Shown here one piece after another: positions 44,749 to 55,096 of a stretch of 64,000 nt of DNA (its first letter is position 1; every line of letters starts with the position of its first letter). Made by a program: the position numbers and the translations under genes. The notes under the pieces are model-generated. The model had not been told where the DNA came from and did no database searches. It saw only the letters and a list, made by a program, of their open reading frames with translations. The stretch comes from Phytopythium helicoides (taxonomy: Eukaryota > Oomycota > Peronosporomycetes > Pythiales > Pythiaceae). Location of the stretch: contig JANFNE010000052.1 of NCBI GenBank assembly GCA_024867545.1, forward strand, positions 372,001-436,000, read 5' to 3'.

Positions 44749-45012
44749 CAGCCGCTTGCACCATCGTCATCAGCGGCATCTGCACCGCCCCCAGACGATC
44801 CAGGACAGCAACCCGCCGAGTACTATCTGTTCTCGTGGCTGTTGCACTTGCTGCCCGATTGGGCGGGATGGCCGTGCATCAGAGCTCCGGAAGACGAGGA
44901 GCTACGTACAGTACTTGGTGCCTCCGCACCAGCCGATTTTGCGGCCCGGCTCTTCCCGCGTGACGTACCCATCTCCCTTGTCGATCGTCAGAAGTGCCGT
45001 TTTCACCTTTGA
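44749..45012 (+). other. Open fragment without start, possible gene relic
   Basis: 88 codons open between a TAG at 44746 and TGA at 45010. The residues look protein-like (YYLFSWLLHLLPDWAGWP, DFAARLFPRDVPISLVD) rather than random, but there is no ATG and no recognised family. It may be the last exon of a lost or mobile gene. Confidence 0.25.
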
Positions 45013-45466
45013 TAATTAATACAGGTGGCAGCACCTTCAACGTATTTCACCTTGGAAGCATTGACTAAGAACCTTTTATAACAAATACCCGAGCCCCCTC
45101 GCGTGTCAAACGTGTCGCCCGAACGGGGTCACGACATATTCAGAGTGGGTCCGATACAAAATCCAAGATGTTTGCTGGCTCTCTGGCGAGCAGCTACGCA
45201 CTCGAGATGCATCTCTTTCTGCGCGAGCCGACGGCGCCAGCGGCATGGAGGGCCCGCATACAACCGCCCAGAGCAATCCGGCACTGCCAAATGGCCATGG
45301 ACACGACGGACCACTGTCTGTAGGAGCGCGGCGGACCGCGATTCAAGGCGAGCGCGCGCGTCACTCGTCGTTTCTCTCTCGTGCGAGCGGACCGGTTGAG
45401 GCGGCTCTTTCATTGCTATAGACGTCCTGCCACCTCAAGCGCTCCGCTCTAGGCGCTTACATCCCG

Positions 45467-45490
45467 ACTCTCTCTCTCTCTCACACACAC
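45467..45490. repeat. CT/CA dinucleotide repeat in the leader of patatin 2
   Basis: ctctctctctctct followed by cacacacaca, ending 11 bases before the ATG at 45502. Confidence 0.8.
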
Positions 45491-45501
45491 ATAGAGAGAC
45501 C

Positions 45502-47184
45502 ATGGTGCACTTCCACATGCCCCTCGTCGACAAGCTCGTGGAGCGACACCGCGAGCGCAGGGCACTGCGCAAAGAGCAGAAGGCGATGCGCCAGTCCACA
45601 GGAGAGCGGCGATCGCTTTTCGACCGACTGCACCTCACGCACGAGCACCGCCATCGACACCGACACACGGAGCACGAGCCCGAGCGCGACCAGCGACGAC
45701 GACAGCAGCGCCGCAGCCGGAGAGACAGCTCGCACCGCGTGCGGAGGTCCTCGGTGCGCTCGCACGCGGCTCCGACGCAGACCACCAAGCCGACCCCCAA
45801 GCACAGCGACAAGCAGGGAGAGTACCACTACGCACGGCGGACACCCGACCAGAAGCTCGGGTTCTCCTTCTCCGGCGGCGGATGGCTCATGGTGTACATG
45901 TACGGCGTCGCCAAGGCGCTGCGGGAACACGGTCTGCACAAGGACGCCAGGTTTATCGGCACGTCGGCCGGATGCTTGTCCATCATCGCCATGGTCGGCG
46001 AGTCCGACTTTGACGCTATCCTCGAGACAATCGTGACCAGCTACGTGCCCCGAGCGCACGGTTCGCTACAGGGTCCGTTCCAGATGCGCGAGTACCTCGT
46101 GGACGCCATCACGCGCCACACAAACCTCGACAACCTTCACAAGCTCAACGACAAGTGCACGGTCGTGTACACTTCGTTGTCGTCGTGGGAGGCCCGCAAG
46201 GTGTCCCAGTTCCGCGACTTCGATCACCTGCTGTGGACCATGGTGGCGTCGTGCTGCGCCACGCCGCTCGTTGGACTGCCGTTCTGGCATGAGGGCGAGC
46301 TGGTCGTTGACGGCGGCATCATGGAGAACCAGCCAGAGTTCCCGGACGTGCTCGCCGCAGACGAGGAGAACGACAAGGAGGAGGACTCGGACAGTGACGA
46401 CGAAGGCGTGAAGCGCCCCGCCAAGCCTGCAGCCAAGCCGCTCAAGACCGTCACGGTCAGCCCCAACATCTACTCTGGCGCCGACATCCGCCCGTCGCGG
46501 TATGTCCCGGCGTGGTGGTCCATGTACCCGCCGTCCGAGCGCGACATGCGGTGGCTCTACGAGCTCGGCTACGAAGACACTCTCCAGTGGATTGTGCGTG
46601 AGGAGGTCGTCCCGGATGCCGACCAGATCGAGGTCCCGACGCGTGGTGCGTCCTACGACGGCGAGTGGAAGACAGTGATCGGCCAGGTCGTGGGCTACCG
46701 GTGGGTCGAGGACCAGGCTCTCGCTGCTGTGGCGCTGCTGGATCTGTCTACCAAGACCACAGCCTCGACCTTCCTACGAGTCGAGATGATCATCTGGAAG
46801 TTCCTGGCCGTGCTTGCAGCCTCTGTGGACCGCGTGGCTATCATCTGGACGGCATTGGCCTCAATCACGCTGTTTGCACTCATCCTGCTGGACCAGCACC
46901 ACACGCTCGAGTTCGCACTCGTTGCTGCGTCGCACCTTGGCGTGGCCATCATGAAGGTCGGCTCGGCGTACCACCAGGTGGACAACTCGGAGCAGTGGCG
47001 TACGCTGCAGGCATCTGTTATGGCCTTGGCCAAGCCGTCGACCACGGACCGCGAGTCGGTCTACGACGCCACCAAGGCCTCCTACGGCCGACCATCGTCC
47101 GCCTCGACCGTGCTTACCCCCGAGCAGCACGAGGCGCTCGTTGAGTCGTCGTACATTTACCGCATGAGCAGCTCCTTCGTCTAA
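45502..47184 (+). CDS. Patatin-like phospholipase 2, 560 aa
   Basis: Same family as the genes on either side. Motifs: FSGGGWLM, GTSAGC (nucleophile Ser), DGG (VVDGGIMENQ). The head (MVHFHMPLVDKLVERHRERR) matches the other copies and is followed by a basic Arg/His-rich stretch. The middle block SRYVPAWWSMYPPSERDMRWLYELGY is shared with both paralogues (differing only in a few residues). The C-terminus has hydrophobic segments (IIWTALASITLFALILL) and, unlike patatin 1, about 70 extra residues (from QWRTLQASVMALAKP to MSSSFV). Single exon, intact. Likely a membrane-associated lipid acyl hydrolase; substrate unknown. Confidence 0.86.
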   Translation: MVHFHMPLVDKLVERHRERRALRKEQKAMRQSTGERRSLFDRLHLTHEHRHRHRHTEHEPERDQRRRQQRRSRRDSSHRVRRSSVRSHAAPTQTTKPTPKHSDKQGEYHYARRTPDQKLGFSFSGGGWLMVYMYGVAKALREHGLHKDARFIGTSAGCLSIIAMVGESDFDAILETIVTSYVPRAHGSLQGPFQMREYLVDAITRHTNLDNLHKLNDKCTVVYTSLSSWEARKVSQFRDFDHLLWTMVASCCATPLVGLPFWHEGELVVDGGIMENQPEFPDVLAADEENDKEEDSDSDDEGVKRPAKPAAKPLKTVTVSPNIYSGADIRPSRYVPAWWSMYPPSERDMRWLYELGYEDTLQWIVREEVVPDADQIEVPTRGASYDGEWKTVIGQVVGYRWVEDQALAAVALLDLSTKTTASTFLRVEMIIWKFLAVLAASVDRVAIIWTALASITLFALILLDQHHTLEFALVAASHLGVAIMKVGSAYHQVDNSEQWRTLQASVMALAKPSTTDRESVYDATKASYGRPSSASTVLTPEQHEALVESSYIYRMSSSFV

Positions 47185-47580
47185 GTCGAGCTGCAGTACC
47201 TACGCGGTCCAAGCCTGAGCGGTGAGTCATTGGAAGCTCTCTGTCTCGTTTCTTTCCTACAGAATCCCCATTCCCCCTGTCAAGCGCGGGCGAGTCGTCA
47301 TGTGTAGTTGCATGTGTGCTTTGGTATTTTATTCAACATGCGGCCCGCCCAACGATTGGGACAGAAGACTGGCATTTGACGCAAGCTGCAACGAGTTGAA
47401 GGGCTTGGGGAGTGCGGGAAGAAGGAAGCGAGGCAGAGATCAAGAGTCAGGGGGAGGGGAAGGCAAGAGACGAGAAAGAGAGATCAAGGTGACTGCGGGA
47501 AATGTCGAGGTGTCGACTTCCCGTTTCTGTATCAGAGCAAAACTTCATCAATGTAAAGCGTATGCTACAATGCATGTTAC

Positions 47581-48981
47581 TCACGGATCGCGGGCATCAA
47601 CTGCTCTGTCTTCTCTTGGTCCCTCCTGTCGGTCTCTGCAACGGACCACTGCTCCAGTGCTTGACCTGACCTCCTGGCTCCATGTAGACCGGATTTTCAT
47701 GGCGACGATACTCCCATGCGATACCGCGACGAGCACAAACTCAAGGGTGACGTGGTGGTCCTGCAGGTAAAGGCCGACGAGCGAGCTCGTGGCAAGAATG
47801 GTCCAGAGCAGCGCGAAGGGCTCTGCGACCATCAACGGCAGAGACAAGATGGGACGATTACCGTCCAAAGAAATCTGTACATCCGCTTGAGACTCTCGGC
47901 CACTGCCATCGCGGCCGAAACTTGACTGTCGATCCAGTGGTATCCCACGGTTTGCCCAAACGCGGTCTTCCAGCCCGCATCGAATGCCGATGCCTTCGTC
48001 GGAATTTCGATCTGGGCAACGCATGGGACAGCTTTTTCGCGCACAATCCAGTTCAGGCCGTCCTCGTAGCCCAAATCGTATGCCCACCGCATGTTCTCTT
48101 GAGAAGGAGGATACATGGACCACCACGCGGGGACGTAGCGAGACGGCTGAATGTCGGCTCCCGAGTAAATGTTGGGGCTGACAGTGACTACCTTGAACTC
48201 GCGGGGCTTCTCGGAACAGTTGTCGCCGCGGGTGCGTTTCTGGTCCATCTTCAAATCGGGAAAACGGGCTGGTTCTCCATGATTCCACCGTCCATAACCA
48301 GCTCGCCCTCGTGCCAGAACGGAAGGCCAACCAGAGGTGTGGCACAGCAAGATGCAACTAATGTCGTGAGTAGGTGCTCAAAGTCCCGAAACTGCGATTT
48401 CTTGCGAGCTACCCACGATGACAACGAAGTGTAGACGATCGTGCAACAAGCGTTGATGCTGTCGACTCGACTCGCGTCGGTGTGGCGCGTCACCGCATCG
48501 ATCAGGTACTCGCGCATTCGGAATGGACCCCAGAGTGACCAATGAACTCGGGGTACGTATTTCGTGACAATAGTCTCAACCATGGCGTCGAAGTCGTTAT
48601 CAGCAGCAATCCCAACAATTGCGAGGCTGCCAGCTGAGGTCCCGATAAACCGAGCATCGTGGTGCAAGCCGTACTCTCGCAGAGCCTTTGCGACGCCGTA
48701 CATGTACACCATGAGCCAACCACCTCCGGAGAAAGAGAATCCGAACTGAGGCTTGGGCGTTTCCTGTGCTTGAGTGTCCTTTGCGAAAGATGAGAAAAGC
48801 AGCGATCCAGGCCAAGCGGCGAGACGATCGGCGGCTACGTCGCTGCTGTCGGTGGTGATGGCGCTCGCGGGCAATAGCAGGGCTCGGTGGGTCGAGGATC
48901 TTTCTGCTGTCGGCGAAGTGCCCTACGCTCGCGATGGCGATGAACCATCCTGTCTACGATCGGCAGGCGAAAGTGAACCAT
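47581..48981 (-). pseudogene. Patatin-like phospholipase 3, disrupted by several frame breaks
   Basis: Starts with ATG at 48981 (MVHFRLPIVDRMVHRHRERR), highly like the other copies, and keeps all catalytic motifs (FSGGGWLM, GTSAGS, VMDGGIMENQ) and the block SRYVPAWWSMYPPSQ. But the frame changes at least four times: near 48890-48900, 48812, 48255 and 47840. The acidic insert after the DGG motif is also short compared with patatins 1 and 2. It is either a recent pseudogene or a gene damaged by sequence errors; four breaks in 1.4 kb beside two intact copies makes decay more likely here than elsewhere in the window. Opposite orientation to patatin 2, facing it tail-to-tail across about 400 bases (47185-47580) with no gene. 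Confidence 0.7.
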
Positions 48982-50427
48982 GCTTGCGATGGGAGGTACA
49001 GCGTCTCGAAGGCCTGCTGTGGTCGACGAGGCTTCTTGCTGAGATATGGGCCACGGGGAAAAAAGCCGAGTGACCAGCGAGACGACTCAGACCAGCAGCG
49101 AGTCTGTGCTAGCGAGACTGGAACCAACGAAGACAAGGAGTTCATGCGAGGCTTTCCTTTCGGGGAGCGAGTGCCTGACCTTGGTGGAATCCAGAACAAC
49201 GAAGCACTCCAACATCCAAAATGTTGGGAAAAGTATGGCCTTGCGATCTTGGAAACCATTGGCAAATCATTGACATATCATGATACATCAGGGAGACGCC
49301 CACTGCGCGAGCGCGACGATTTCAATGTTCATGAGATGCGACCAAGAGTCAGGCACGACTGTAACAGGCTCACATAGCTGTGGATGCGTCCACATTACCA
49401 TTGCCGCCACAGAACTCAGTCAGGAGTCCAAGTACTGTGATGGATTGGCAGATATCATAATCGTTCACGACTGCAACGCAACTGACTGAAGAGTTATCCC
49501 AACACTCACAGCGAATGTTGGCACAAAAATCAAGGAGGGTGAAGACTTTCCTGACGACACAGTGATATGAAAACGACGGACGATATTGATTTTGGTTCGA
49601 TTAGCGGTATCGTACGACTGGGTCCTTACGATCCGAGTGATCCGGGTCGACTGGTGTTTATGGGAGACCTCAATCGATAATCTTGCAGCCTGTTGTGGGC
49701 TCGGAGGCCAACGATTACAGCAATCAACCGCATCTGAACAAGCAAATCGTCCAGGACGTCAGACCAGGCGCTACGACGTGTTCATTCGCGGGATATTTGC
49801 AGACGAAACCCTCGAGTCGACGCCCTCAGATGCATGTTTGAGTCGACGAAGTTGACGCGCGACTTGCTGAACAGGTTTTCGAAATCGATGCAGGGTGTTG
49901 AAAATGGATGTGGAAGCATGAAAAGTACAAACGAGACTAAGTGTTGCGCCAACAGGGGACAGTGCAAGTGCAGGATACGAACACCACAGAGTAGCATGTC
50001 TCTTGCTGTGCGACGGGACCAGGATCCAACTCGGCGATCCTCTCATCACGGAGCCCCAAGCTTTCCGATCCCGAAAGAAAGGAGGTGCCGAATGCCCCAA
50101 TATCTCAAGTCCACCAATATTCCAAGCCGGTCAACAGCTCTTCCAGTCGCATCAACCACCTGGCTGAAGTTCCCCATTCAGTCCGGATCCTTTTTTCACA
50201 ACAACGTTGAACCTCTGGATCTGTGCCTGTAGCCTCTCTCTGCCTCCATAAGCCTCGCTCTCCCGTCGGTGGCGCAATTCACACCTCAAACGGTGGCGCC
50301 TTCTCCGACTCTTAGCGCATCGTATACACTATACGCCCATACAAATTCCCATACAACCGCATCGGTTACGCTTCTTCTCCCCCGCGGAGCGTAACCCCCC
50401 GTCCGCGTACGACGACCGACCGGCAAC
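48982..50427. other. 1.4-kb region without a recognised gene
   Basis: Only short overlapping open frames with no motif. The last 150 bases before 50428 are probably the promoter and leader of the PX/sphingomyelinase gene. Confidence 0.45.
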
Positions 50428-53181
50428 ATGGCGCTCCGCCAGCTGCGCCACTCCCGAGCGCGCTCCATGGTGCTCCCGACGTGGCGCGGCGTGCGTCGCC
50501 TGGCGCTGGGCGAGCGCGAGGCGCCGACGGCGCTGGTGGACGCCAAGCTGCTGCGCGAGAGCGGCGTACCCCCCTCTGGCCTCCCGCCCAAGCCCAGCGT
50601 ACCCTCGGCGCCTGTCTCGGCGTGGCTGCCGGAAGACGCGGATGTGGGCATCACGGGCGTCGTGGCGGGCGCGGGCGGCGCGCTGTGGCTCTTTGAGGTG
50701 GCGGTGCGTCTCCCAGGCGAGCGGCGTTCCTGGCGCGCGCTGCGGGACTTGGCGGCGTTTCGAGCGGCTCGACGCGGCGCTGCGGGCGAGCTTTGGCGAC
50801 GCCATGCGCGCGCGGCAGGTGGCGGCGCTGCCCAGGCCCGCGCGGCTCTCGTGGGAGGCCGCGCGGAGGATCAAGGGCCCTGCGAGCGTGCAGGCCGCGG
50901 TGCCTGGGCGCCTGGAGCGCCTCCGGCCGCAGCTGAACGCCTACCTGCACAAGCTGCTCGAGATTGATGCCTGTGCTGGCGTCCGCGGCCTTCCGAGAGT
51001 TCCTGGCGCCGAACGCGGCCGCCATGGACGTGGAGATGAGTGGAGACGCGTTCCCGGACCAGCTGCTCGCGCCGCGGAGCAAGTGCCTCTCCCAGCCAGC
51101 TTTGCTGCGATCCATTTCGACTGGACCGCCGCTCGAAGCAGCCGCCAACTCGGTGCTCACGCCAAAGGCGCGCAAGCGCTCGCTGCCCCGCAGCTCCAGC
51201 GCGCGCAGACGCAGCAGCACCAGCACGAGCGCGGGAGGGGCCAGGCTATCGCTGGTGGCGAGGCTATCGGACGCCGTCAGGAACGCAGACTACGAGCCAG
51301 ATAGCACGGGATTTGCCCCGCACACAGCCTCCCAGTGCTCCCACCTGCTGCATTATGGCGGCAAGCTCGAGCTTGCGGCGCTCGGCGGCCTCGGTGTCGG
51401 TCTCACCAAGCGAAGCGCCATCTCCGGGTCTTACAAGGCTGCTGCCATGGCAGCGGCAGGCGTTGCTGGTGTCGCGCTCACCGGCCCGCTGTCGGCAATG
51501 CTGGCGCTTGGAGCTCTAGGGAGCGGCGTGGGCAAGTACCATCTCAACAAGGCTCACTACCTGACCCTAGACAACCCGTCGCAGCGGCCAGCCCCTCCTC
51601 CGAACCAGCGCCAGAACTCGGGTGGGAAAGCCTCCAAGAAGGACACCGCCGACGTATCGTCACATCGACATTCCTTTCTGATCGAGACAGCCGAGCAATT
51701 CTCAGGCCCCCATCGACCCGTACGATTCGGGGACTCAGTTCACTTGTACTGCCAGCAGATCCGCAAGATGGTGCGCATCGCTGCTCCGGCCGACTCGAAG
51801 CGCGGGCATCTCATGGTCACTGGCACCAAGTCACACAAGTCCACCACGTTGCGACTCGTTTCGCCGTACGAACAAACGGGGCCGATCCGCTGCGGCAGCC
51901 ACGTGATGTTGCAGGTTGTTGATGGAGAATTTGAAGGCGAGCTTGTCGGTCTTCACGGTGACATGCTGGCGACTGGTGCTTCTCCTGTTGTGTTTCACCT
52001 CCGAGATCCTTCGACCTGGCAACGAGCATGCCAACACGTGCCCCGAGATCCACACCCATCGCCGTCGTGGCGGAAATGGCCACCTTCCTCGTCATCACCA
52101 GTCTTCGTCTTCAAGCGTCTCAACGTCGTCTTCGTTGTCATCACTATCTTCATTGTCATCGATGCTAATGCAGTCTCCCCGGGTATCGCAGTCATCCGGG
52201 ATTGTCACCACCACTGCCACCACCCCAACCACCACTCTGGGCAAGGTACTCGATACGACACCGTTCTCTCTGCGGGTCATGACGTACAATGTGTGGTTTT
52301 TGCCCAGCATTGTGGCGTCGTTCAGCGACAAGCTGTCTCCGTCAGCTCTTCAGCGCGCTCAAGCGATCCCCCGATGTTTGGCGCTGCTGGAGCTCGATGT
52401 AGTTGTATTCTGCGAGGCGTTTGACGGCGCAGCGCGAGAGCTACTCATTGCAGGCATGAAAGCTCAGGGCTTTCTATACGAGACGCGCGCGATTGGCGCC
52501 AACGCGTCGTTCCTGTCGAGCAAGAAGGCCATCGATAGTGGATGCTTTGCCATGAGTAGATACCCCATCTACGCGTTCCAGGAGCGTGCATTCGGCAGCA
52601 TAGCTGCTGGCGACGACCGCATGGCCGACAAGGGCATGCTGTACTTCCAGGTGCGTATCCCGATCGGCGATAAGGACCAGCCGGAGAGCTTCCAGTACGT
52701 GCACGTCGTGGGCACGCACCTGCAGGCGTGGGAGACGCCGACGGCCGTGGCGACTCGCGCGAGTCAGTTGCAGCTCATGCGCGACTTTATGGACTCGCTT
52801 GAGATCCCAGAGGACGAGCCCGTCGTCATCGCGGGCGACATGAACGTCAACAATGTCGAGGGCAGCGACATGCGCGAGTACGAGGCCATGCTCGAAGCGC
52901 TGGACGCCGTGGACCCGCCGCTCGACCCCGAGTCGTCCGAGTTTAGCTTTGACCCGCTGACGAACTCGCTGGCCGTGGACGGACCAAGCTCAGGTGGCAT
53001 CACGGAGCGCCTGGACTACGTCATGCTCCGGCGGTCGCACCGACAGCCGGTCGAGGCCTGCGCATGCGTCGTGCCGCTCAAGGCGACGCCGGACTGGCAC
53101 CCATCGGTGCTCGCAGGCGACGGCGAGCTGCTCGTGGATCTGTCGGACCACTACCCCGTAGTCGCCGAGCTGCGCTTCTGA
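50428..53181 (+). CDS. PX-domain protein with C-terminal neutral sphingomyelinase-like phosphodiesterase domain; three frame breaks
   Basis: N-terminal PX (phosphoinositide-binding) domain: GALWLFEVAV, then WRRFERLDAAL and ending LNAYLHKLLEI-MPVLASAAFREFL. A Ser/Arg linker, a Gly/Ala-rich hydrophobic hairpin (AAAMAAAGVAGVALTGPLSA, two such segments) and a beta-rich block (VRFGDSVHLYCQQ, GSHVMLQVVDG) follow. The C-terminal 300 residues are an endonuclease/exonuclease/phosphatase fold of the neutral sphingomyelinase type: RVMTYNVWFLP, VVVFCEAFDGA, SGCFAMSRYP, VVGTHLQAW, VIAGDMNVN, RLDYVML, SDHYPVVAEL; the metal-binding Glu, the Asn pair and the last Asp-His are all present. Frame breaks: about 50753 (an extra T), 50964 (an extra G) and somewhere in 52000-52130. 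It would cleave sphingomyelin-like lipids to ceramide at a PX-recruited membrane. Confidence 0.75.
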
Positions 53182-53541
53182 ACCAACTAAAGCAAAAGCA
53201 AAACATCATTTCGATACAGAGATGCACCCATGTTGAACGAGTCCCTGTGGTGTGCTGTTCGCACGTCACCTGCTTGAGCTATGGCCAGTGCAAAGTGGAT
53301 GGAGCAAGGGGGATTTGCAATCGGGAAGCACCAAAGCACCCGCCGGCCGGTCTCTGTGTTGTTCCACGGTACGACGGCGACATTCGGACCCTGAGGTCGT
53401 CGACAGCCTGGCGGCTCCTATCCCTCCCGGTGCTTCGCGAGCCGTGACGCCGCCCCGAGTGGCCCATGACGAGCGCACTTGGCAGCTCTGCAGGCCCCCC
53501 GCGCGCCTCGTGGAGACGCGGCGAGGCTCCCGGACGTGAAC
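53182..53541. other. Spacer before the START-like gene
   Basis: 360 bases with no gene seen. The downstream frame is open back to 53479, but the ATG at 53542 fits the start best. Confidence 0.4.
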
Positions 53542-54820
53542 ATGGGCGACTTGATCGAGGACGATGAATACATCGACGCGCTCGTGACGTTCGCGGTCGA
53601 CTTCATGGCGGCGCCAAAGGCCAAGTCGGCGGTCGAGGGCTCGCAAGCCCCCGTGTCTCCACCGAGATCTCCTCGCAACAGCGACGCCGAGGCCACCGAC
53701 CACAGCGGCGGGTCGTCCGTGGCCTCGAGTCCGGCCAACGCCGAGCAGAAGCGAGAGAAGACGCGCCAAAAGTATCGACGAGTGTATCATAAGCGGCAAG
53801 GCGAGACGCCAGACGCTGCGAGAAGAAGTCGAAGCGCTCGAGCACGAGCTGGAGCACATCGTCTCCAGGAAGCGCCGCTCTGCTGTCCCTGGTGGACTCG
53901 GACATGCTGCAAGAGAAGCTTTGGTCGCTACCGAACTGTCTGCTCTCACTCGCTCCTGACCGGGAGCGGAAGCTGCGAGACCTGTCGATGTTGCGCATGG
54001 AGCTCAAGCAAGAAAACGGAGAGATGCGGAGACGACTGCGCGAGTACGAGGCTAGCGCAGAGCACATGTGGGACGTGCTGTTGGCGGAGCACAAGCTCTG
54101 GGTGTCGGTGGCCGACTCGTTCATAATGCTCAAGCAGCTAACAATTCCCGAGAGTCTCGAACTGCGCTCGGGGGCGGTCCGCACCGATCGATGGCATCAT
54201 GTTGTCGACCATCGGCCTCAAATCGGCAGGCGTTGTGTGCGGCTGGAACGAGAGGCGCTGTGTGGAGCGAGGGATGCTGCGCTTCATTTTCCAAAAGACC
54301 TTCTTTCGTAGCCGTGCCGCTGATGTGGCAAACCGCATGTTCTCCATTGTGACGGACCCCTCGGCGAATTGCCAAGCTGTACAGCCCGAGCATGAACACG
54401 ACGTTCCACTTTGTGCAGCAAGTCAGCGAGGACTGCGTTGTGCTGCTGATGGAGATGAACCTTCCAGGCTTGGATGCGCCAATCCGAACCCTACCACTCA
54501 TCTCTCGTCGAAGATTGCCGAACGGATTTCAGATCACGATCCAGCCGCTCATCGCGAACGGGTTTCCGATGTGTGAGGACGCAGAGCCGGGGTCGATCAT
54601 TATCGGAAGCGCCGACAAGCAACAGGGTGGACTGAACGACCACTGCTTTGGCATGGTACTTGAAGAAGCAGGTGGCGGTAACGACTGCAACGTGACATTT
54701 GTGGGCGTCGCTCAGGTTCTTGCCGCGCACACTTACTACTGGCTCACCGAGGAGTTGCTGCACTGTATTCGATGTGAGGAGCTGCTGTTTGGCCCTCGCT
54801 TCTCGCTCCCGAAGACGTAG
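53542..54820 (+). CDS. START-like protein with basic coiled-coil head (M96/bZIP-like oomycete family); three frame breaks
   Basis: The order resembles the large oomycete family often named 'M96 mating-specific protein': an acidic head (MGDLIEDDEYIDALVTF), a bZIP-like basic stretch (KREKTRQKYRRVYHKRQ) leading into a coiled coil (EEVEALEHELEHI), a second coil and then a START-like ligand-binding C-terminus (FIFQKTFFRSRAADVANRM, VQQVSEDCVVLLMEMN, LISRRRLPNGFQITIQPL, CNVTFVGVAQVLAAHTYYW). Frame breaks near 53810, 54170 and 54372, each one base, join pieces of matching spacing. Whether it binds DNA, lipid or both is not known from sequence. Family naming is from memory and tentative; it sits 360 bases after the PX gene. 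Confidence 0.6.
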
Positions 54821-55096
54821 TTGACGGTTGGTAGACTACACGTGCATTGATCTCTAACTTGCTTCAAATCAACGTTCCTGTTGATTCTTTTCAATGGTAT
54901 CTGATAGTAGCGGGGGCGGTACCAAGTGGCTTGATATCGATCTCTAGGACCTCACATGTTGGTTGTGTCGGTGGCGGTACCTGAATCGACCCCCAGGCAA
55001 TTCCAGCACGCGTTTGTTGGGAGGTTCGTTTGTTGAGAAGGCCATTTTTAGCCAGCTGAGTGGTGGCATTTCTTGTGACCCAGCACTTGCTGTACG
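54821..55096. other. Spacer before the 1043-aa gene
   Basis: 276 bases; no gene seen. Confidence 0.4.

Larger units (their letters stand above)
42073..45501. other. 3.4-kb region with few genes; AT-rich island
   Basis: Between the first two patatin genes. A conspicuously AT-rich island lies at about 42340-42480. A possible decayed exon (minus, about 42763-43450) and an open fragment (plus, 44749-45012) are listed separately. No tRNA, rRNA or transposase motif was recognised. The final 60 bases hold a CT/CA repeat just before the second patatin. Confidence 0.5.

Noticed and set aside
42073..45501. tRNA or rRNA genes in the gene-poor gaps
   Set aside because: I looked for B-box-like (ggttcgaatcc) and conserved rRNA stretches and recognised none; a covariance search would be decisive.
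2265..54380. Programmed ribosomal frameshifting as explanation of the many breaks
   Set aside because: No common slippery heptamer or stem-loop pattern; both extra and missing bases occur in unrelated genes.
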